Positions 1 through 8,122 of a stretch of 18,476 bases of DNA are shown piece after piece. Below the pieces are notes generated by a model. That model was given only the letters and a program-made list of their open reading frames with translations. It was not told the DNA's origin and made no database searches. Position 1 is the stretch's first letter, and every line of letters starts with the position of its first letter. The translations under genes were made by a program, and so were the position numbers. This stretch comes from Firmicutes bacterium UBA2296 (GTDB taxonomy: Bacteria; Bacillota; UBA994): the NCBI GenBank assembly GCA_002345475.1, contig DDWC01000075.1:1-18476 (forward strand). Reading direction: 5' to 3'.

Positions 1-2
1 CG

Positions 3-146
3 GGAACCCAGGATTCTGAGCTCAGACCGCTGCTGCACCTTTACCTTGAGGCACAGTACTGGGAAGCTCGGTGGTCCGCCGGATCTCACCGCGACACCCT
101 GCAAAACCTTATGATAAGGCGCAAGTTGCATTTCGATGGGACCTAA
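3..146 (+). CDS. 3' end of an unrecognised protein-coding gene (partial)
   Basis: A frame that is open from the left edge runs 47 codons to a TAA at 144-146. It reads like a natural C-terminus: mixed charged and aromatic residues (for example LHLYLEAQYWEARW), a basic end (IRRKLHFDGT), and many codons ending in G or C like the neighbouring genes. The other two frames on this strand give a stop within 18 bases or a low-complexity, Cys/Thr-rich reading. I do not recognise the family and cannot name a function. A short open frame at an edge can arise by chance, so this is a moderate call. The 117 bases after the stop hold the promoter and ribosome binding site of the next gene. Confidence 0.4.
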   Translation, partial: GTQDSELRPLLHLYLEAQYWEARWSAGSHRDTLQNLMIRRKLHFDGT

Positions 147-223
147 AGTTGAGAATCCGGGCAGTGATGCAACCCATAGCTAACCCATGCGCATAACGGC
201 TACCCGCCTGGGAATCGCCCCTC

Positions 224-260
224 TGGTATAATAAGCATATGAATACCAGTAAGGAGGGAA
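224..260 (+). promoter_or_regulatory. Extended -10 promoter and ribosome binding site of the MscS-type gene
   Basis: TGGTATAAT at 224-232 is a perfect extended -10 element (TG, one base, TATAAT). The stretch about 17 bases upstream (CCGCCT, 204-209) does not resemble a -35 box, which fits an extended -10 promoter that does not need one. A strong Shine-Dalgarno sequence, AAGGAGGG, begins at 251 and sits five bases before the ATG at 264. The predicted transcription start near 239 gives a leader of about 25 bases, so no riboswitch is expected. Confidence 0.6.
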
Positions 261-263
261 TAT

Positions 264-1117
264 ATGCCTGACTGGACTAGCGCTACCTCGCTTAACACAA
301 TGTACACACTGCTGGCTCTGGCATCGATTTATGGTGTCAAAGCTGTTTTCCTCAGGTTTCTGCACAAGAGGATTAACGATGTCACCACTTTCTACCGAAC
401 TAAGAGGGCAGTCAACGCTATCGCTTTCTTTCTGCTAATCATCATCCTCGCAACCATCTGGCTGCAAGCGGGGGGCTCCATGGTGACCTATCTGGGGCTG
501 ATTTCCGCCGGTCTGGCCCTGGCGCTAAAAGACATTCTCGTTAACCTGGCCGGATGGTTGTATATACTGCTCCGCCAACCCTTTGTGGTCGGAGATCGCA
601 TCGAAATCGACGGCGTCAAGGGCGATGTCATCGATCAGAACCTGTTTAAGTTTCGCGTGATTGAAATAGGGAACTGGGTAGATGCTGAACAGAGTACGGG
701 GCGAATAGTTCACACCCTAACGCCAAAATCTTCACAGATTCACTGGCCAACTACACTCTGGGGTTTGCGTATATCTGGGAGGAAGTCAGGGTCTGGGTAA
801 CATTTGAGAGCGACTGGCGAAAGGCGAAGCAGATTTTGAGTGAAATCGTCAATGCCGAGGCGGGTGATCTGTCTGAGGAGGCCCAGATACGCATTAAAGA
901 AGCCTCTCGCAGGTACCTCATCTTTTACACCAGTCTGACCCCTACCGTTTACACAGATGTTGTGGAGAGCGGAGTTCGACTTACGATGCGCTTTCTCTGT
1001 GACCCAAAGCAAAGACGCATTGTCGACGAGCGTATTTGGGAAGCCGTCCTCGACCGTTTCAGCGCCGAAGCGGACATCGATATCGCCTACCCCACCATGC
1101 GCCGGATTCAGAACTAG
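264..1117 (+). pseudogene. MscS-family small-conductance mechanosensitive channel, interrupted by a single-base frameshift
   Basis: MscS channels are membrane heptamers that open under membrane tension to release solutes on osmotic downshock. The first frame (264-800) gives two likely membrane helices (about residues 10-30 and 49-70), then the pore-lining helix rich in Gly, Ala and Leu, leading into the family hallmark RQPFVVGDRIEI. After His150 (711-713) that frame turns into unrelated sequence and stops at 798-800. The frame one base over carries the expected continuation from about 717: PNAKIFTDSLANYTLGFAYIWEEV, then an alpha/beta C-terminal domain ending at a TAG at 1115-1117. The family usually has an IPN motif exactly here; adding one base between 714 and 717 (CACACCC to CACATCCC) restores HIPNAK and an unbroken protein of about 284 residues. 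The second part is well preserved, so the lesion is recent, phase-variable or a sequencing error. The family call is firm; whether the gene is dead is not. It converges on the next gene with 31 bases between them and no visible terminator. Confidence 0.85.
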
Positions 1118-1148
1118 AGAGGGACCTGCCTCGAAGCGCAAACCGAAC

Positions 1149-2228
1149 CTAAAGCTTGAGACCGTACCAGTCCTCAAGTTGAGAGATATCCTTCTCCAGC
1201 GCGTCGGGCAAGGGGATTCCCCTGTCTTTGCGATATAGCCAGGCCTCATGTTCCTTTTCGCCTGCAGTGTAAATGCGCTCCTGCCCCGGAGCCTTGCGGC
1301 TCGCCCGCAGCTCTCGCAGGATGTCTCCCGTGGTCTGCTTAAAAGAAGTCAGGTCTGTAAAGGCTTCAATGTCTATAGCCAGGAAGAAGTGCCCTATATG
1401 GTGGGGCACTTTTTTGCCATCACTAAGGCCGGAAAGAGCCTTGAGAAAAGCGCCTCCCTGCAATGCCGCGGAAAGAATTTCCACGACCGTGGCATAGCCA
1501 TATCCCTTATAGCCGCCAAGCTCCTCACCAATACCACCTAGCGGCGCCAGAGCAGCTTCCCCTGTAAGGAGATCGCGCAGCACCCCGTCTGCATCAGTGC
1601 GCGGCTGACCGTCAGCGCCAATGACCCAGCCTGCCGGCAGCGGCTTGCCCAGTCGATTATATACTTCGACCTTACCGCGCTGGGCTATGGAAGTGGCGGA
1701 ATCAAAGACAAAGGGGAACTCTTCGTCGCTGGGCATGGCGAAGGTCAGGGGGTTAGTACCCAGCATGTTCTCCACACCGAAGGTCGGCGCGATGGAGGGC
1801 CTGGCGTTGGTGCCGGTCATTCCTACCATTCCCTGGGCCGCTGCCATCATGGTGTAGTATCCGGCAATGCCGTAATGGTTTGAATCACGCACCGCTACCA
1901 TACCTAACCCCAGTTCGCGGGCCTTGTCTATGGCCATTTGCATGGCGTATTTTCCGGCCACGTGCCCCATGCCGTTGTTAGCACTGAGCACGGCCGTGGT
2001 GGGACCCTCACGCAATATGTCAATTCTCGTAACCGGGTCGATGATGCCGTCGCGGATACGATCGATGTAGAAAGGCTTCAGTCGTCCTACACCGTGGGAA
2101 TCAATGCCGCGGCGGTCCGATTCCAGCAGTACATCTGTCACCACGGCAGCGTCGGTCTCCGGGAGACCGGCCGCCACAAAAACCTCGTGCATGAACTTCT
2201 CCATGCGGTCAAAAGCAATCCATCTCAC
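1149..2228 (-). CDS. LDH2-family malate/L-lactate/ureidoglycolate-type NAD(P)-dependent dehydrogenase
   Basis: A soluble 359-residue oxidoreductase of the LDH2/MDH2 family (ComC, AllD and YbiC relatives), which is unrelated to classical lactate dehydrogenases and reduces or oxidises 2-hydroxy acids with NAD(P). Family marks are visible in order: SHGVGRL at 44-50 (His45 and Arg49), the SNHYGIAGYY segment with the conserved His118, GTNP at 157-160, the QRGK motif near 183-186, and the late GGYKGYG segment. Length and motif order are normal, so it looks functional. The start is GTG at 2226-2228 with a purine-rich GAGGGGGAG upstream; an overlapping ATG is out of frame. It appears to be a single-gene unit, divergent from folC, and nothing nearby identifies its substrate. 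Substrate specificity (malate, lactate, sulfolactate, ureidoglycolate) cannot be told from the motifs. Confidence 0.9.
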   Translation of the reverse strand: MRWIAFDRMEKFMHEVFVAAGLPETDAAVVTDVLLESDRRGIDSHGVGRLKPFYIDRIRDGIIDPVTRIDILREGPTTAVLSANNGMGHVAGKYAMQMAIDKARELGLGMVAVRDSNHYGIAGYYTMMAAAQGMVGMTGTNARPSIAPTFGVENMLGTNPLTFAMPSDEEFPFVFDSATSIAQRGKVEVYNRLGKPLPAGWVIGADGQPRTDADGVLRDLLTGEAALAPLGGIGEELGGYKGYGYATVVEILSAALQGGAFLKALSGLSDGKKVPHHIGHFFLAIDIEAFTDLTSFKQTTGDILRELRASRKAPGQERIYTAGEKEHEAWLYRKDRGIPLPDALEKDISQLEDWYGLKL

Positions 2229-2315
2229 TGTTTACTCCCCCTCTTCTCTTTGGGATATCCTTATTGCCTACCTGTGATTTCCACACGGCGGGGGCGTTTC
2301 CCTCTTGCGCTTTGC

Positions 2316-2345
2316 TTGAAACAGTCTATTGCCAACTGTTATTAT
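2316..2345 (+). promoter_or_regulatory. Probable folC promoter with an inverted repeat between -35 and -10
   Basis: TTGAAA (2316-2321) and TATTAT (2340-2345), separated by 18 bases, resemble a vegetative sigma promoter, placing the start of transcription about 25 bases before the folC ATG. Inside it, AACAGT (2320-2325) and ACTGTT (2335-2340) form a 6-bp inverted repeat with a 9-base gap, which could be a repressor site but could also be chance. The rest of the 147-base divergent gap holds the ribosome binding sites of both genes and no clear element for the dehydrogenase. Confidence 0.45.
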
Positions 2346-2375
2346 TGGTACGTCAGACACACGAGTGGAGGAATA

Positions 2376-3665
2376 ATGATGCATCTTGACCAGATGGTTG
2401 ACTATATACATGGGTTGCCACGCATGGCAGGCGCCCCGACCCTGACGCGAATGCAGCAGGCCCTGGACAACCTCGGGCGCCCCGACACCGACTATCACAT
2501 TGTCCATGTGGCCGGGACCAACGGCAAAGGGTCAACCTGCGCCATGCTGGCCAGCATTCTGTCCGCCGCAGGATACTGCACCGGGCTCTTCACTTCCCCC
2601 TTCCTCGACGCCTTTACTAACCGCATCAAAGTCGGCGGCGCCGACATAAGCGCCGCAGATATGGCCCGATCCTTTGACATGCTGCTGCCAGTTGCCAAGG
2701 AGGCCGAGCTGACGCAGTTTGAATTTATCACTGCGCTGGGGCTGTTGCATTTTTCCCAGGCAGCAGTTGACGTGGTGGTTCTGGAAGTAGGGCTCGGCGG
2801 AAGGTTTGACGCCACTAACGCCATTGCTTCGCCACTCCTCAGCGTTATTACCAATATCGGGTACGACCATATGTCTATACTTGGCAATACCCTGGCCGAA
2901 ATAGCGGGAGAAAAGGCCGGAATCATCCGAGCTGACGTCCCTGTAGTGACGGCGGTCGAAGATCCCTCAGCCTGGTCCGTGATAAGGAAACGCTGTCTTG
3001 AAGTCAATGCGCCTATCATCAGGCTGGGAGAAGACTTTACCGTAACCGGCATCCACAGTGACCTGCATGGCCAGCTAATGCGTTTCGCAGGCCGGAATCT
3101 GAAAATGGACCAGGCGAGAACGGCCATGCTGGGTAAGCACCAACTAAAGAACGCCGCCACGGCACTGGCGGCGGCCCAGGGGCTGCGGGAGCTTGGACTC
3201 AATGTTAGTGAAGACGCCATGCACACGGGTCTGGCCGAGGCCCGCTGGCCGGGAAGATTCGAAGTGATGAGCACCAGCCCGCTGCTGATTATGGACGGTA
3301 GCCACAACACCCACGGCATGGCAGCACTGCGTGAAACCCTGGACGAGCTCCTGCCCAAGGAGGATCTGCTCTGGGTGGCAGGCATGATGGCAGACAAGGA
3401 AGTGTCGGCCATGCTGGATTATCTGTCAGGGCGCCAGGTATCACTTTACGCCTGTGCCCCGAAAATCCCCCGCGCCATGACGGCAGAACAGCTGGCCACA
3501 GCCGCTGGGAAACTGGGTATTACGGCCCACCCCTTTGACAGCGTGGGTGCGGCCCTGAGTCAGGCTCTGCTTGACTGGCGTCCCGGGCAGGCAGTACTGG
3601 TGGCCGGATCCCTCTATGTGATATCAGAGGCCCGGCAGCACCCCTTTCTTGACGGCAAGAAGTAG
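2376..3665 (+). CDS. folC: Folylpolyglutamate synthase / dihydrofolate synthase
   Basis: A cytoplasmic ATP-dependent ligase of the Mur-ligase fold that adds glutamate to dihydropteroate and/or to folate, retaining the cofactor in the cell. The 429-residue protein has the expected length and order of motifs: the P-loop HVAGTNGKGS (P-loop core 47-53), the folate-site loop TSPFLDAFTNRI (73-84), LEVGLGGRFDATN (136-148), IGYDHMSILG (161-170), EKAGIIR (179-185), and DGSHNTHG (307-314), the counterpart of the usual DGAHNP segment. The frame is open far upstream, through the dehydrogenase, but the true start is one of the paired ATGs at 2376/2379, directly after GTGGAGG. It is monocistronic and ends at a strong terminator. 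Which of the two activities dominates cannot be read from sequence. No other folate gene is in the window. Confidence 0.95.
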   Translation: MMHLDQMVDYIHGLPRMAGAPTLTRMQQALDNLGRPDTDYHIVHVAGTNGKGSTCAMLASILSAAGYCTGLFTSPFLDAFTNRIKVGGADISAADMARSFDMLLPVAKEAELTQFEFITALGLLHFSQAAVDVVVLEVGLGGRFDATNAIASPLLSVITNIGYDHMSILGNTLAEIAGEKAGIIRADVPVVTAVEDPSAWSVIRKRCLEVNAPIIRLGEDFTVTGIHSDLHGQLMRFAGRNLKMDQARTAMLGKHQLKNAATALAAAQGLRELGLNVSEDAMHTGLAEARWPGRFEVMSTSPLLIMDGSHNTHGMAALRETLDELLPKEDLLWVAGMMADKEVSAMLDYLSGRQVSLYACAPKIPRAMTAEQLATAAGKLGITAHPFDSVGAALSQALLDWRPGQAVLVAGSLYVISEARQHPFLDGKK

Positions 3666-3680
3666 CAGGGCATTAGCCCA

Positions 3681-3720
3681 AAAAAAGAGGTCAGGACTCG
3701 CGTCCTGGCCTCTTTGCTCT
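3681..3720. terminator. Bidirectional rho-independent terminator between folC and the M14 peptidase gene
   Basis: Arms at 3684-3697 and 3702-3715 form a 14-bp stem (AAAGAGG, one G.T pair, CAGGAC) with a TCGC loop. The left flank is a run of six A, so the minus-strand transcript has a U tract; the plus-strand transcript ends in UUU then GCUCUU, a weaker tract. It lies one base past the peptidase stop codon and about 18 bases past folC, so it serves both convergent genes. Confidence 0.9.
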
Positions 3721-3721
3721 T

Positions 3722-5419
3722 CTACTTCAAGTCCACTGTTTTGCTACTGTTGCCGCCCCGTTCGGACAGTAGCCGTACAGTCAGTTGCGCCGCCGAGCCT
3801 GCAGGTACCCTTACTGTCCAGCTGACACGAGCCATCTGATTGCCCGGTGCCTTGTACCGGCCCCAGACGTCCTGCGTCAGCGCGTAACCTTCCAGATACC
3901 CGATCTCACGCTGCGAGGTCCCGTTTACTATGCTCATTCCTGACCCCAGCTCCAGCTTGACTCGGTCCGGTCGCACTGCCTGCTGCTTAACGGCGTGCTG
4001 AGTAATGTTTGTCGGCAGGTAACCTCTGTTGGAGACCAGGGCGTCAACCGCAAACAGGTCATCAGCCAGCCGCTTCACTTCTATTTCGTCTATGCAGGCC
4101 AAGGGCAAGGCTGCAGCATAACTCAACGCAAACAGGGTCATCTTATGGCACTCTCCGCGCAGGAAACTCACCGGCGGGTTCTGGCGACATTCCTTGGTAT
4201 CCCAGCCGCCGATATCGACCTTGCCCAGCTGCGGGTGATCGAACTCCCGCCAATTGATGAACCCCTTGCCGCCTAACTCGAGATCGTTCCAGGCCAGAAG
4301 CTTGAACTCAATATCGCGCTTCTCCTTCTGGCTGAGTTTGCGGCCGACGTCATCCCGCTCCTTGCCGGTAGCCCGGCTTTCAGCGTTCCACAGCTCCGGA
4401 GTAAAGGCCAGGAGTCCTTTGTGGTCAAGACACCACTCGTCAAAAACACCGGAGAAGTCCTCCCGGAAGGAGTTGACCACCGGATATCCCGTGGCCTCAT
4501 ATCCTAACTGGCCAATTGCTTCGTACAGGAAGAGATCTCTTTTGTCGAAGTTCTTCTCCAGCATGCGTTTATGGGGCATGAAGATGATGCCGCCGGTAGT
4601 ATGGTACAGCAAAACACCGGCAATATTGCTGTGTTTGTCAACAAAGTCTGCCTGGTTTCTCGTCTCAGGTTCAGAAAGCGGGTACACGCCCGCTCCGGGA
4701 ATGAGCGGCGTAAATCCGGACGGGAAGTTGCGATTCATGTCGAGGCCGTACCTGGTAGGAACCTGGGCCAGCGGCAGCTTTACCTCTTCTTCCAGCTCGC
4801 CTGACTCGTTTCGCACCAGCCCCTCACTGTACACGTGGAAGAAGGGGCCCTGCTGGTCGAGAGGCTGACGTTCCACCATCAGGCGGGGGTCCTCTCGATC
4901 CAGCTTCCAGGTACCGCGCAGATCATCTCGTACGCGCATCAGCAGAATCTTGCCGTCGCCATCCACATCTTCGATGTGCAATCCGGGAGGATCCTCAGAC
5001 TTGCGGTAGTCGGGGAAAGGCCTGACACTGCTCCGCAACAAGGTGGGCGTAGTCAGGTATAGCTCGGCACCGTCGGGATTTATGCGCGGCAGAACATAGA
5101 AGGTGTAGTAGTCTAAAAGGCGCTTGATCAGAGGATCTGTGGGGTAACCCTTTAACAGATGGTCTATAAGGTAGAGAGCGGCAACGGAGCCTGTGACCTC
5201 ACCGGCGTGGATGTTGGCATCAACGTACAGAGCCGGTTTGTCAGAATGTTCCCCGGTAGCGGAGTTTGTCACCGTCATAACCCACACATCGCGGCCCTCA
5301 AAGCTCTTCCCGATGGAACCGAGTGAGGTGAAATCGGGGTAGGCGCCGGCGTAATGCTGTAACAAGCTGGTCAGTTCATCGTATTTGTAATAGCGATCGA
5401 AGGCGATATCCACAGCCAA
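3722..5419 (-). CDS. M14-family zinc carboxypeptidase
   Basis: A 565-residue metallopeptidase expected to remove C-terminal amino acids from peptides. The full M14 active site is visible: HAGE (zinc ligands His71 and Glu74), LPRINPDG near 110-117, DMNRNFP with Asn229 and Arg230 (substrate carboxylate binding), the third zinc ligand His273 in LYHTTGG, and the general-base Glu342 in FTPELW. Between them, residues 150-162 carry DVDGDGKILLMR, an acidic segment I associate with a large bacterial M14 subgroup. About 150 residues after the catalytic domain (from about 420) form a beta-rich domain, probably accessory. No signal peptide or membrane segment is seen at the N-terminus. The start is TTG (5417-5419), supported by AGGGAGGG eight bases upstream; no in-frame ATG fits the ribosome binding site. 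It lies 75 bases after the glucosaminidase gene with no terminator between, so the two are probably co-transcribed. Exact substrate is unknown. Confidence 0.88.
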   Translation of the reverse strand: MAVDIAFDRYYKYDELTSLLQHYAGAYPDFTSLGSIGKSFEGRDVWVMTVTNSATGEHSDKPALYVDANIHAGEVTGSVAALYLIDHLLKGYPTDPLIKRLLDYYTFYVLPRINPDGAELYLTTPTLLRSSVRPFPDYRKSEDPPGLHIEDVDGDGKILLMRVRDDLRGTWKLDREDPRLMVERQPLDQQGPFFHVYSEGLVRNESGELEEEVKLPLAQVPTRYGLDMNRNFPSGFTPLIPGAGVYPLSEPETRNQADFVDKHSNIAGVLLYHTTGGIIFMPHKRMLEKNFDKRDLFLYEAIGQLGYEATGYPVVNSFREDFSGVFDEWCLDHKGLLAFTPELWNAESRATGKERDDVGRKLSQKEKRDIEFKLLAWNDLELGGKGFINWREFDHPQLGKVDIGGWDTKECRQNPPVSFLRGECHKMTLFALSYAAALPLACIDEIEVKRLADDLFAVDALVSNRGYLPTNITQHAVKQQAVRPDRVKLELGSGMSIVNGTSQREIGYLEGYALTQDVWGRYKAPGNQMARVSWTVRVPAGSAAQLTVRLLSERGGNSSKTVDLK

Positions 5420-5494
5420 ATTGAGTCCCTCCCTAAATTTCTGTTAACGAATACTTCGATACCATGGAGGGTTTTCCTGCTGTACAGTGAGTGA

Positions 5495-7603
5495 CTATAC
5501 CCCCACCTCGTCCAACTTCCATAGTTCGTAGCGCATGATGATGTCCATCAGCTTCATGGGGTACTGTGAGTCTGTGGCGTACCCTGCGCGGCGCAGTGCC
5601 CAGGCTCCCAGAGACATGTCATACATCACGTCGCGGAAAGGCTGATATCTGGCTGCCACAAGCAACAAGTTCTTATGATCAGCCCAGCTCTGTTCCACAT
5701 TGTGGTAGGCACGGAAGTTGGCGTCGATGCGAAAAGCAACGCCATTGTATTCCTCCCAGGTGTTTGATATTACGGTGCCGGCTGGCCCTGTGCCCTTGAT
5801 GCCAAACAGGTTGTTGGAAAACAGCCCTGTGTACTTATCCACGGGGATGCTCTGACCCCATCCCGTCTCAAGAATGGCCTGAGCAACCTGCAAGGCGGCG
5901 GACATGCCCGTCTCCTGCCACGACTTCAGCGCCAGTGTGGAGGCCAATGCGACGAACTGGTCTCTGGGGACGACGGGCCGGGGTCCGTACACCGTTCCCA
6001 GATAGACACGAAAGGAAACCGAGTCGCTGCTGTGCACTACGGTTCCGCCTACCAGGCCTTCGGCCCGCAGGCTCCATTCTCCGGCCTCTGGCGGGGTCCA
6101 CGAGAATTGAGCTCCGGGCATGGCGTTGCCAACTTCGCTCCGGGCCCCGGTTGTTCTGTTGGTCAGAACATAGCGCACGCGCTCCAGTGGAATGTTGCTT
6201 TCTGCAGCCAGGGTGACAGTGCCCGTAACCACCTGGTTAGGCCCAACTCCGCTCATCAGCAGGAAGGCCGCTCCCGACACATTGACCCGCACTGTCTGAG
6301 TCTGAAACACCTCGCCGCGAGTGTCAGTGACCCGAGCAAAAATTTCCTTTGCTCCCTGTTGTGCCGGGGTCGGCACAAACCGTATGCCCGCGGTTTCCGT
6401 CCACCCCAAAGTCTCGGTGGCACCACTACCAACGTCGCGCATGACGTACTCGATTCCGGCAATGCGGAAGTTGCCGTAAACCGAAAATGTCACCGGCCGG
6501 CTGATGGTCGCTCCGCTATTTACGCCGCGCAATTCGACCTGCCTGGATGCGGAAGCGGCATAGGTAATCGTTCCTGAAGCAAAGCCCTCTCCGGCCATGT
6601 TATAGGCCGTCATGGTTATGGATACGGACCCAACATCCTCTAACATGGGCGCAAAGGAATACGTCCCAAGGGGATCCGACTTGGGCGAGGTCACCCTGCG
6701 TCCCGAAGCATGGGCTATGATGTCATAAGTCACATAGGCAGCCGGGAAGTTCAGCACCGGGCGCAGTGTCACCGCACCCTGAACCACCTGCCCCGAGGTC
6801 ACACCGGAGAATGCCACCTGGGGCGTCAGCTCTACCCTGACAGGTATGGCATCGCCAGTCAGCAGGCGTCCGGCCGAATTATAGACCGCAGCCACGAGAA
6901 GCCGCTCGCCGTTGGTCATGGTGTCCGGGGTATAGGCGTAGCTGCCTGTGATACTTTTGCCCCGTCCAATGACCTGGCCTCGCCCCGTCTCCGGCCTAAT
7001 CAGCAGCCAGCGTATTTCACTTGCCCCGGCGGGCAGATTGGCCGTGGCGATTTCGGCGCGAAGGTCGGTTTTGCCGTTTATCACGGCGCCTGAAGTGACT
7101 GAGGTAATCCTGAGAGGCGTTGCCGTCGCCACATCCGCACTTTTGCTGGAATCTACAGATACCGTCAGGGTAGCCTGATCCCAGCTAATGTCGACTCCCA
7201 TAGCGTTACTCACCAGGCGCAGCGGCACATAGGTGCGTCCGCCAATGAGAGTCGGTGCGACATCGGTCAGCATGTACTTAACTGTTCCTGTATCCAGCTT
7301 GACGAAATGATTGTCGATGCGCATGACAACAGATCGGTCGGGCTTAACTATGTGCACCGAGCTGTCGGCGTCGAACCAGTCTACCCTGGCCCCCAGTGTT
7401 TCCGTGACCAGTCGCGCGGGAACCAAGGTGCGGCCGTTCAGAAGAACCGGCGGCGGGTCCGATGTTATGAGCTGGCCGTCTATCACCAGTCTGAGCTGTC
7501 CCGCAGCCTCGGCGGCACCTGAAGGCAGTAAAGTAAGTACTAGAAAGCCTATCCCTAGCAGGACAGACCACGCCATCTGTGACAAGAACCTTCGTGTATT
7601 CAT
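5495..7603 (-). CDS. Secreted N-acetylglucosaminidase (autolysin-like) with copper-amine-oxidase-type N domain and four surface repeats
   Basis: A 702-residue exported protein. Residues 1-34 are a signal peptide (Arg-Arg, hydrophobic core, likely cut after AEAA). Residues about 36-150 match the copper amine oxidase N-terminal domain common in clostridial surface proteins (NGRTLVPARLV and GGRTYVPLRLV). Four units of about 90 residues follow, starting near 166, 263, 356 and 447, each opening with a degenerate GVxSGxxVxGxVTL pattern and probably Ig-like. The C-terminal 150 residues are a glucosaminidase domain, with the likely catalytic Glu579 in QAILETGWG, NNLFGIKG at 597-604 and late AGYATDSQYPMKL. 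It should cleave peptidoglycan glycan strands outside the cell. The frame opens 11 codons earlier, but ATG at 7601-7603 after AGGGGGG gives a proper signal peptide. It shares a probable operon with the M14 peptidase, so wall turnover and peptide trimming may go together, although the peptidase has no export signal. Confidence 0.9.
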   Translation of the reverse strand: MNTRRFLSQMAWSVLLGIGFLVLTLLPSGAAEAAGQLRLVIDGQLITSDPPPVLLNGRTLVPARLVTETLGARVDWFDADSSVHIVKPDRSVVMRIDNHFVKLDTGTVKYMLTDVAPTLIGGRTYVPLRLVSNAMGVDISWDQATLTVSVDSSKSADVATATPLRITSVTSGAVINGKTDLRAEIATANLPAGASEIRWLLIRPETGRGQVIGRGKSITGSYAYTPDTMTNGERLLVAAVYNSAGRLLTGDAIPVRVELTPQVAFSGVTSGQVVQGAVTLRPVLNFPAAYVTYDIIAHASGRRVTSPKSDPLGTYSFAPMLEDVGSVSITMTAYNMAGEGFASGTITYAASASRQVELRGVNSGATISRPVTFSVYGNFRIAGIEYVMRDVGSGATETLGWTETAGIRFVPTPAQQGAKEIFARVTDTRGEVFQTQTVRVNVSGAAFLLMSGVGPNQVVTGTVTLAAESNIPLERVRYVLTNRTTGARSEVGNAMPGAQFSWTPPEAGEWSLRAEGLVGGTVVHSSDSVSFRVYLGTVYGPRPVVPRDQFVALASTLALKSWQETGMSAALQVAQAILETGWGQSIPVDKYTGLFSNNLFGIKGTGPAGTVISNTWEEYNGVAFRIDANFRAYHNVEQSWADHKNLLLVAARYQPFRDVMYDMSLGAWALRRAGYATDSQYPMKLMDIIMRYELWKLDEVGV

Positions 7604-7626
7604 GGTTAATCCCCCCCTGTCCCTTA

Positions 7627-7635
7627 ATCTTAGCA
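7627..7635 (-). promoter_or_regulatory. Candidate extended -10 element of the glucosaminidase operon
   Basis: On the minus strand TGCTAAGAT (7635 to 7627) fits TGn followed by a near-consensus -10 hexamer, about 24 bases before the ATG. The -35 position falls inside the preceding terminator stem and shows no consensus. The element lies directly after the U tract of that terminator, so transcription would restart where the csoR unit ends. Confidence 0.35.
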
Positions 7636-7636
7636 T

Positions 7637-7665
7637 GAAAAACCCGCCCTCTGCGGGGGCGGGTG
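7637..7665 (-). terminator. Rho-independent terminator of the csoR-DUF3147 unit
   Basis: ACCCGCCC (7642-7649) pairs with GGGCGGGT (7657-7664) around a 7-base loop, and the minus-strand transcript continues into five U residues (7638-7642). It is about 97 bases beyond the DUF3147 stop. That 97-base stretch also holds a small hairpin, CACAG-aag-CTGTG (7712-7724), but no gene. Confidence 0.85.
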
Positions 7666-7761
7666 TGGTATGCCGGTTACGTTTCTATGACTTATCGGAA
7701 AACTTCGCTGCCACAGAAGCTGTGTTGCGTCGAGAGGTTGCTCCCCCGGATCAGAGTAGAG

Positions 7762-8109
7762 TCAAATCTGTACACCGAACCGAATCAGCAGCTTCGCGTA
7801 GGCCCAATAACTGGCTACCATTATGGCCGATGACATGAACATGGAAATCGGAAAAGCTACACCCTTTTTGAGAAAAACGGACATCGCCAGAAAGAAGACG
7901 AGTGATGGAAGGACCATCCAGAAGATACCCCGCGACAGCGCGGCGACCTGATCTGCACTTCGGGTCTCCCCATAAAGCCAGATCATAGCCAGCATCGATG
8001 TCAGCGGCAAAGATACAATGATAGACCCAAATAGAGGAGATTTTCGGCTTACGGTCGAGACAGTGGCGATTATTAAGGCAGAGAGGACGGTTTTTACGAC
8101 AAACTGCAT
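7762..8109 (-). CDS. DUF3147 family small membrane protein
   Basis: A 115-residue integral membrane protein with four predicted helices (about residues 4-20, 25-47, 61-80 and 85-108) and short polar loops; the second loop is GETRSADQVAA. The pattern PLFGSIIVSLPLTSMLAMIWLY fits the DUF3147 family, whose biochemical role is not established. There is no obvious metal-binding Cys/His motif. The ATG at 8107-8109 follows AGGAGGAG, a very strong ribosome binding site. It starts 13 bases after the csoR stop, so it is almost certainly co-transcribed with it and repressed by it, suggesting a role in metal or related stress at the membrane. That role is inferred from context only. Confidence 0.8.
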   Translation of the reverse strand: MQFVVKTVLSALIIATVSTVSRKSPLFGSIIVSLPLTSMLAMIWLYGETRSADQVAALSRGIFWMVLPSLVFFLAMSVFLKKGVAFPISMFMSSAIMVASYWAYAKLLIRFGVQI

Positions 8110-8122
8110 TAGTAATCTCCTC

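Noticed and set aside
1938..2375. In-frame upstream extension of folC giving a 575-residue protein
   Set aside because: It runs antisense through the dehydrogenase gene, has no family match, and the ribosome binding site GTGGAGG lies just before the ATG at 2376.
2495..3412. 305-residue open frame opposite folC
   Set aside because: A Ser/Ala/Leu-rich antisense shadow of a well-supported gene, with no ribosome binding site or family pattern.
4254..4868. 204-residue open frame opposite the M14 peptidase gene
   Set aside because: Antisense shadow with biased Ser/Arg/Pro composition and no recognised motif.
5420..5494. Promoter or terminator between the glucosaminidase and M14 genes
   Set aside because: No stem with a U tract and no convincing -10/-35 pair was found in these 75 bases.
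7604..7761. Riboswitch such as a cyclic-di-GMP element ahead of the glucosaminidase gene
   Set aside because: I looked for the conserved riboswitch cores and found only a GC-rich terminator, a small 5-bp hairpin and a possible promoter.
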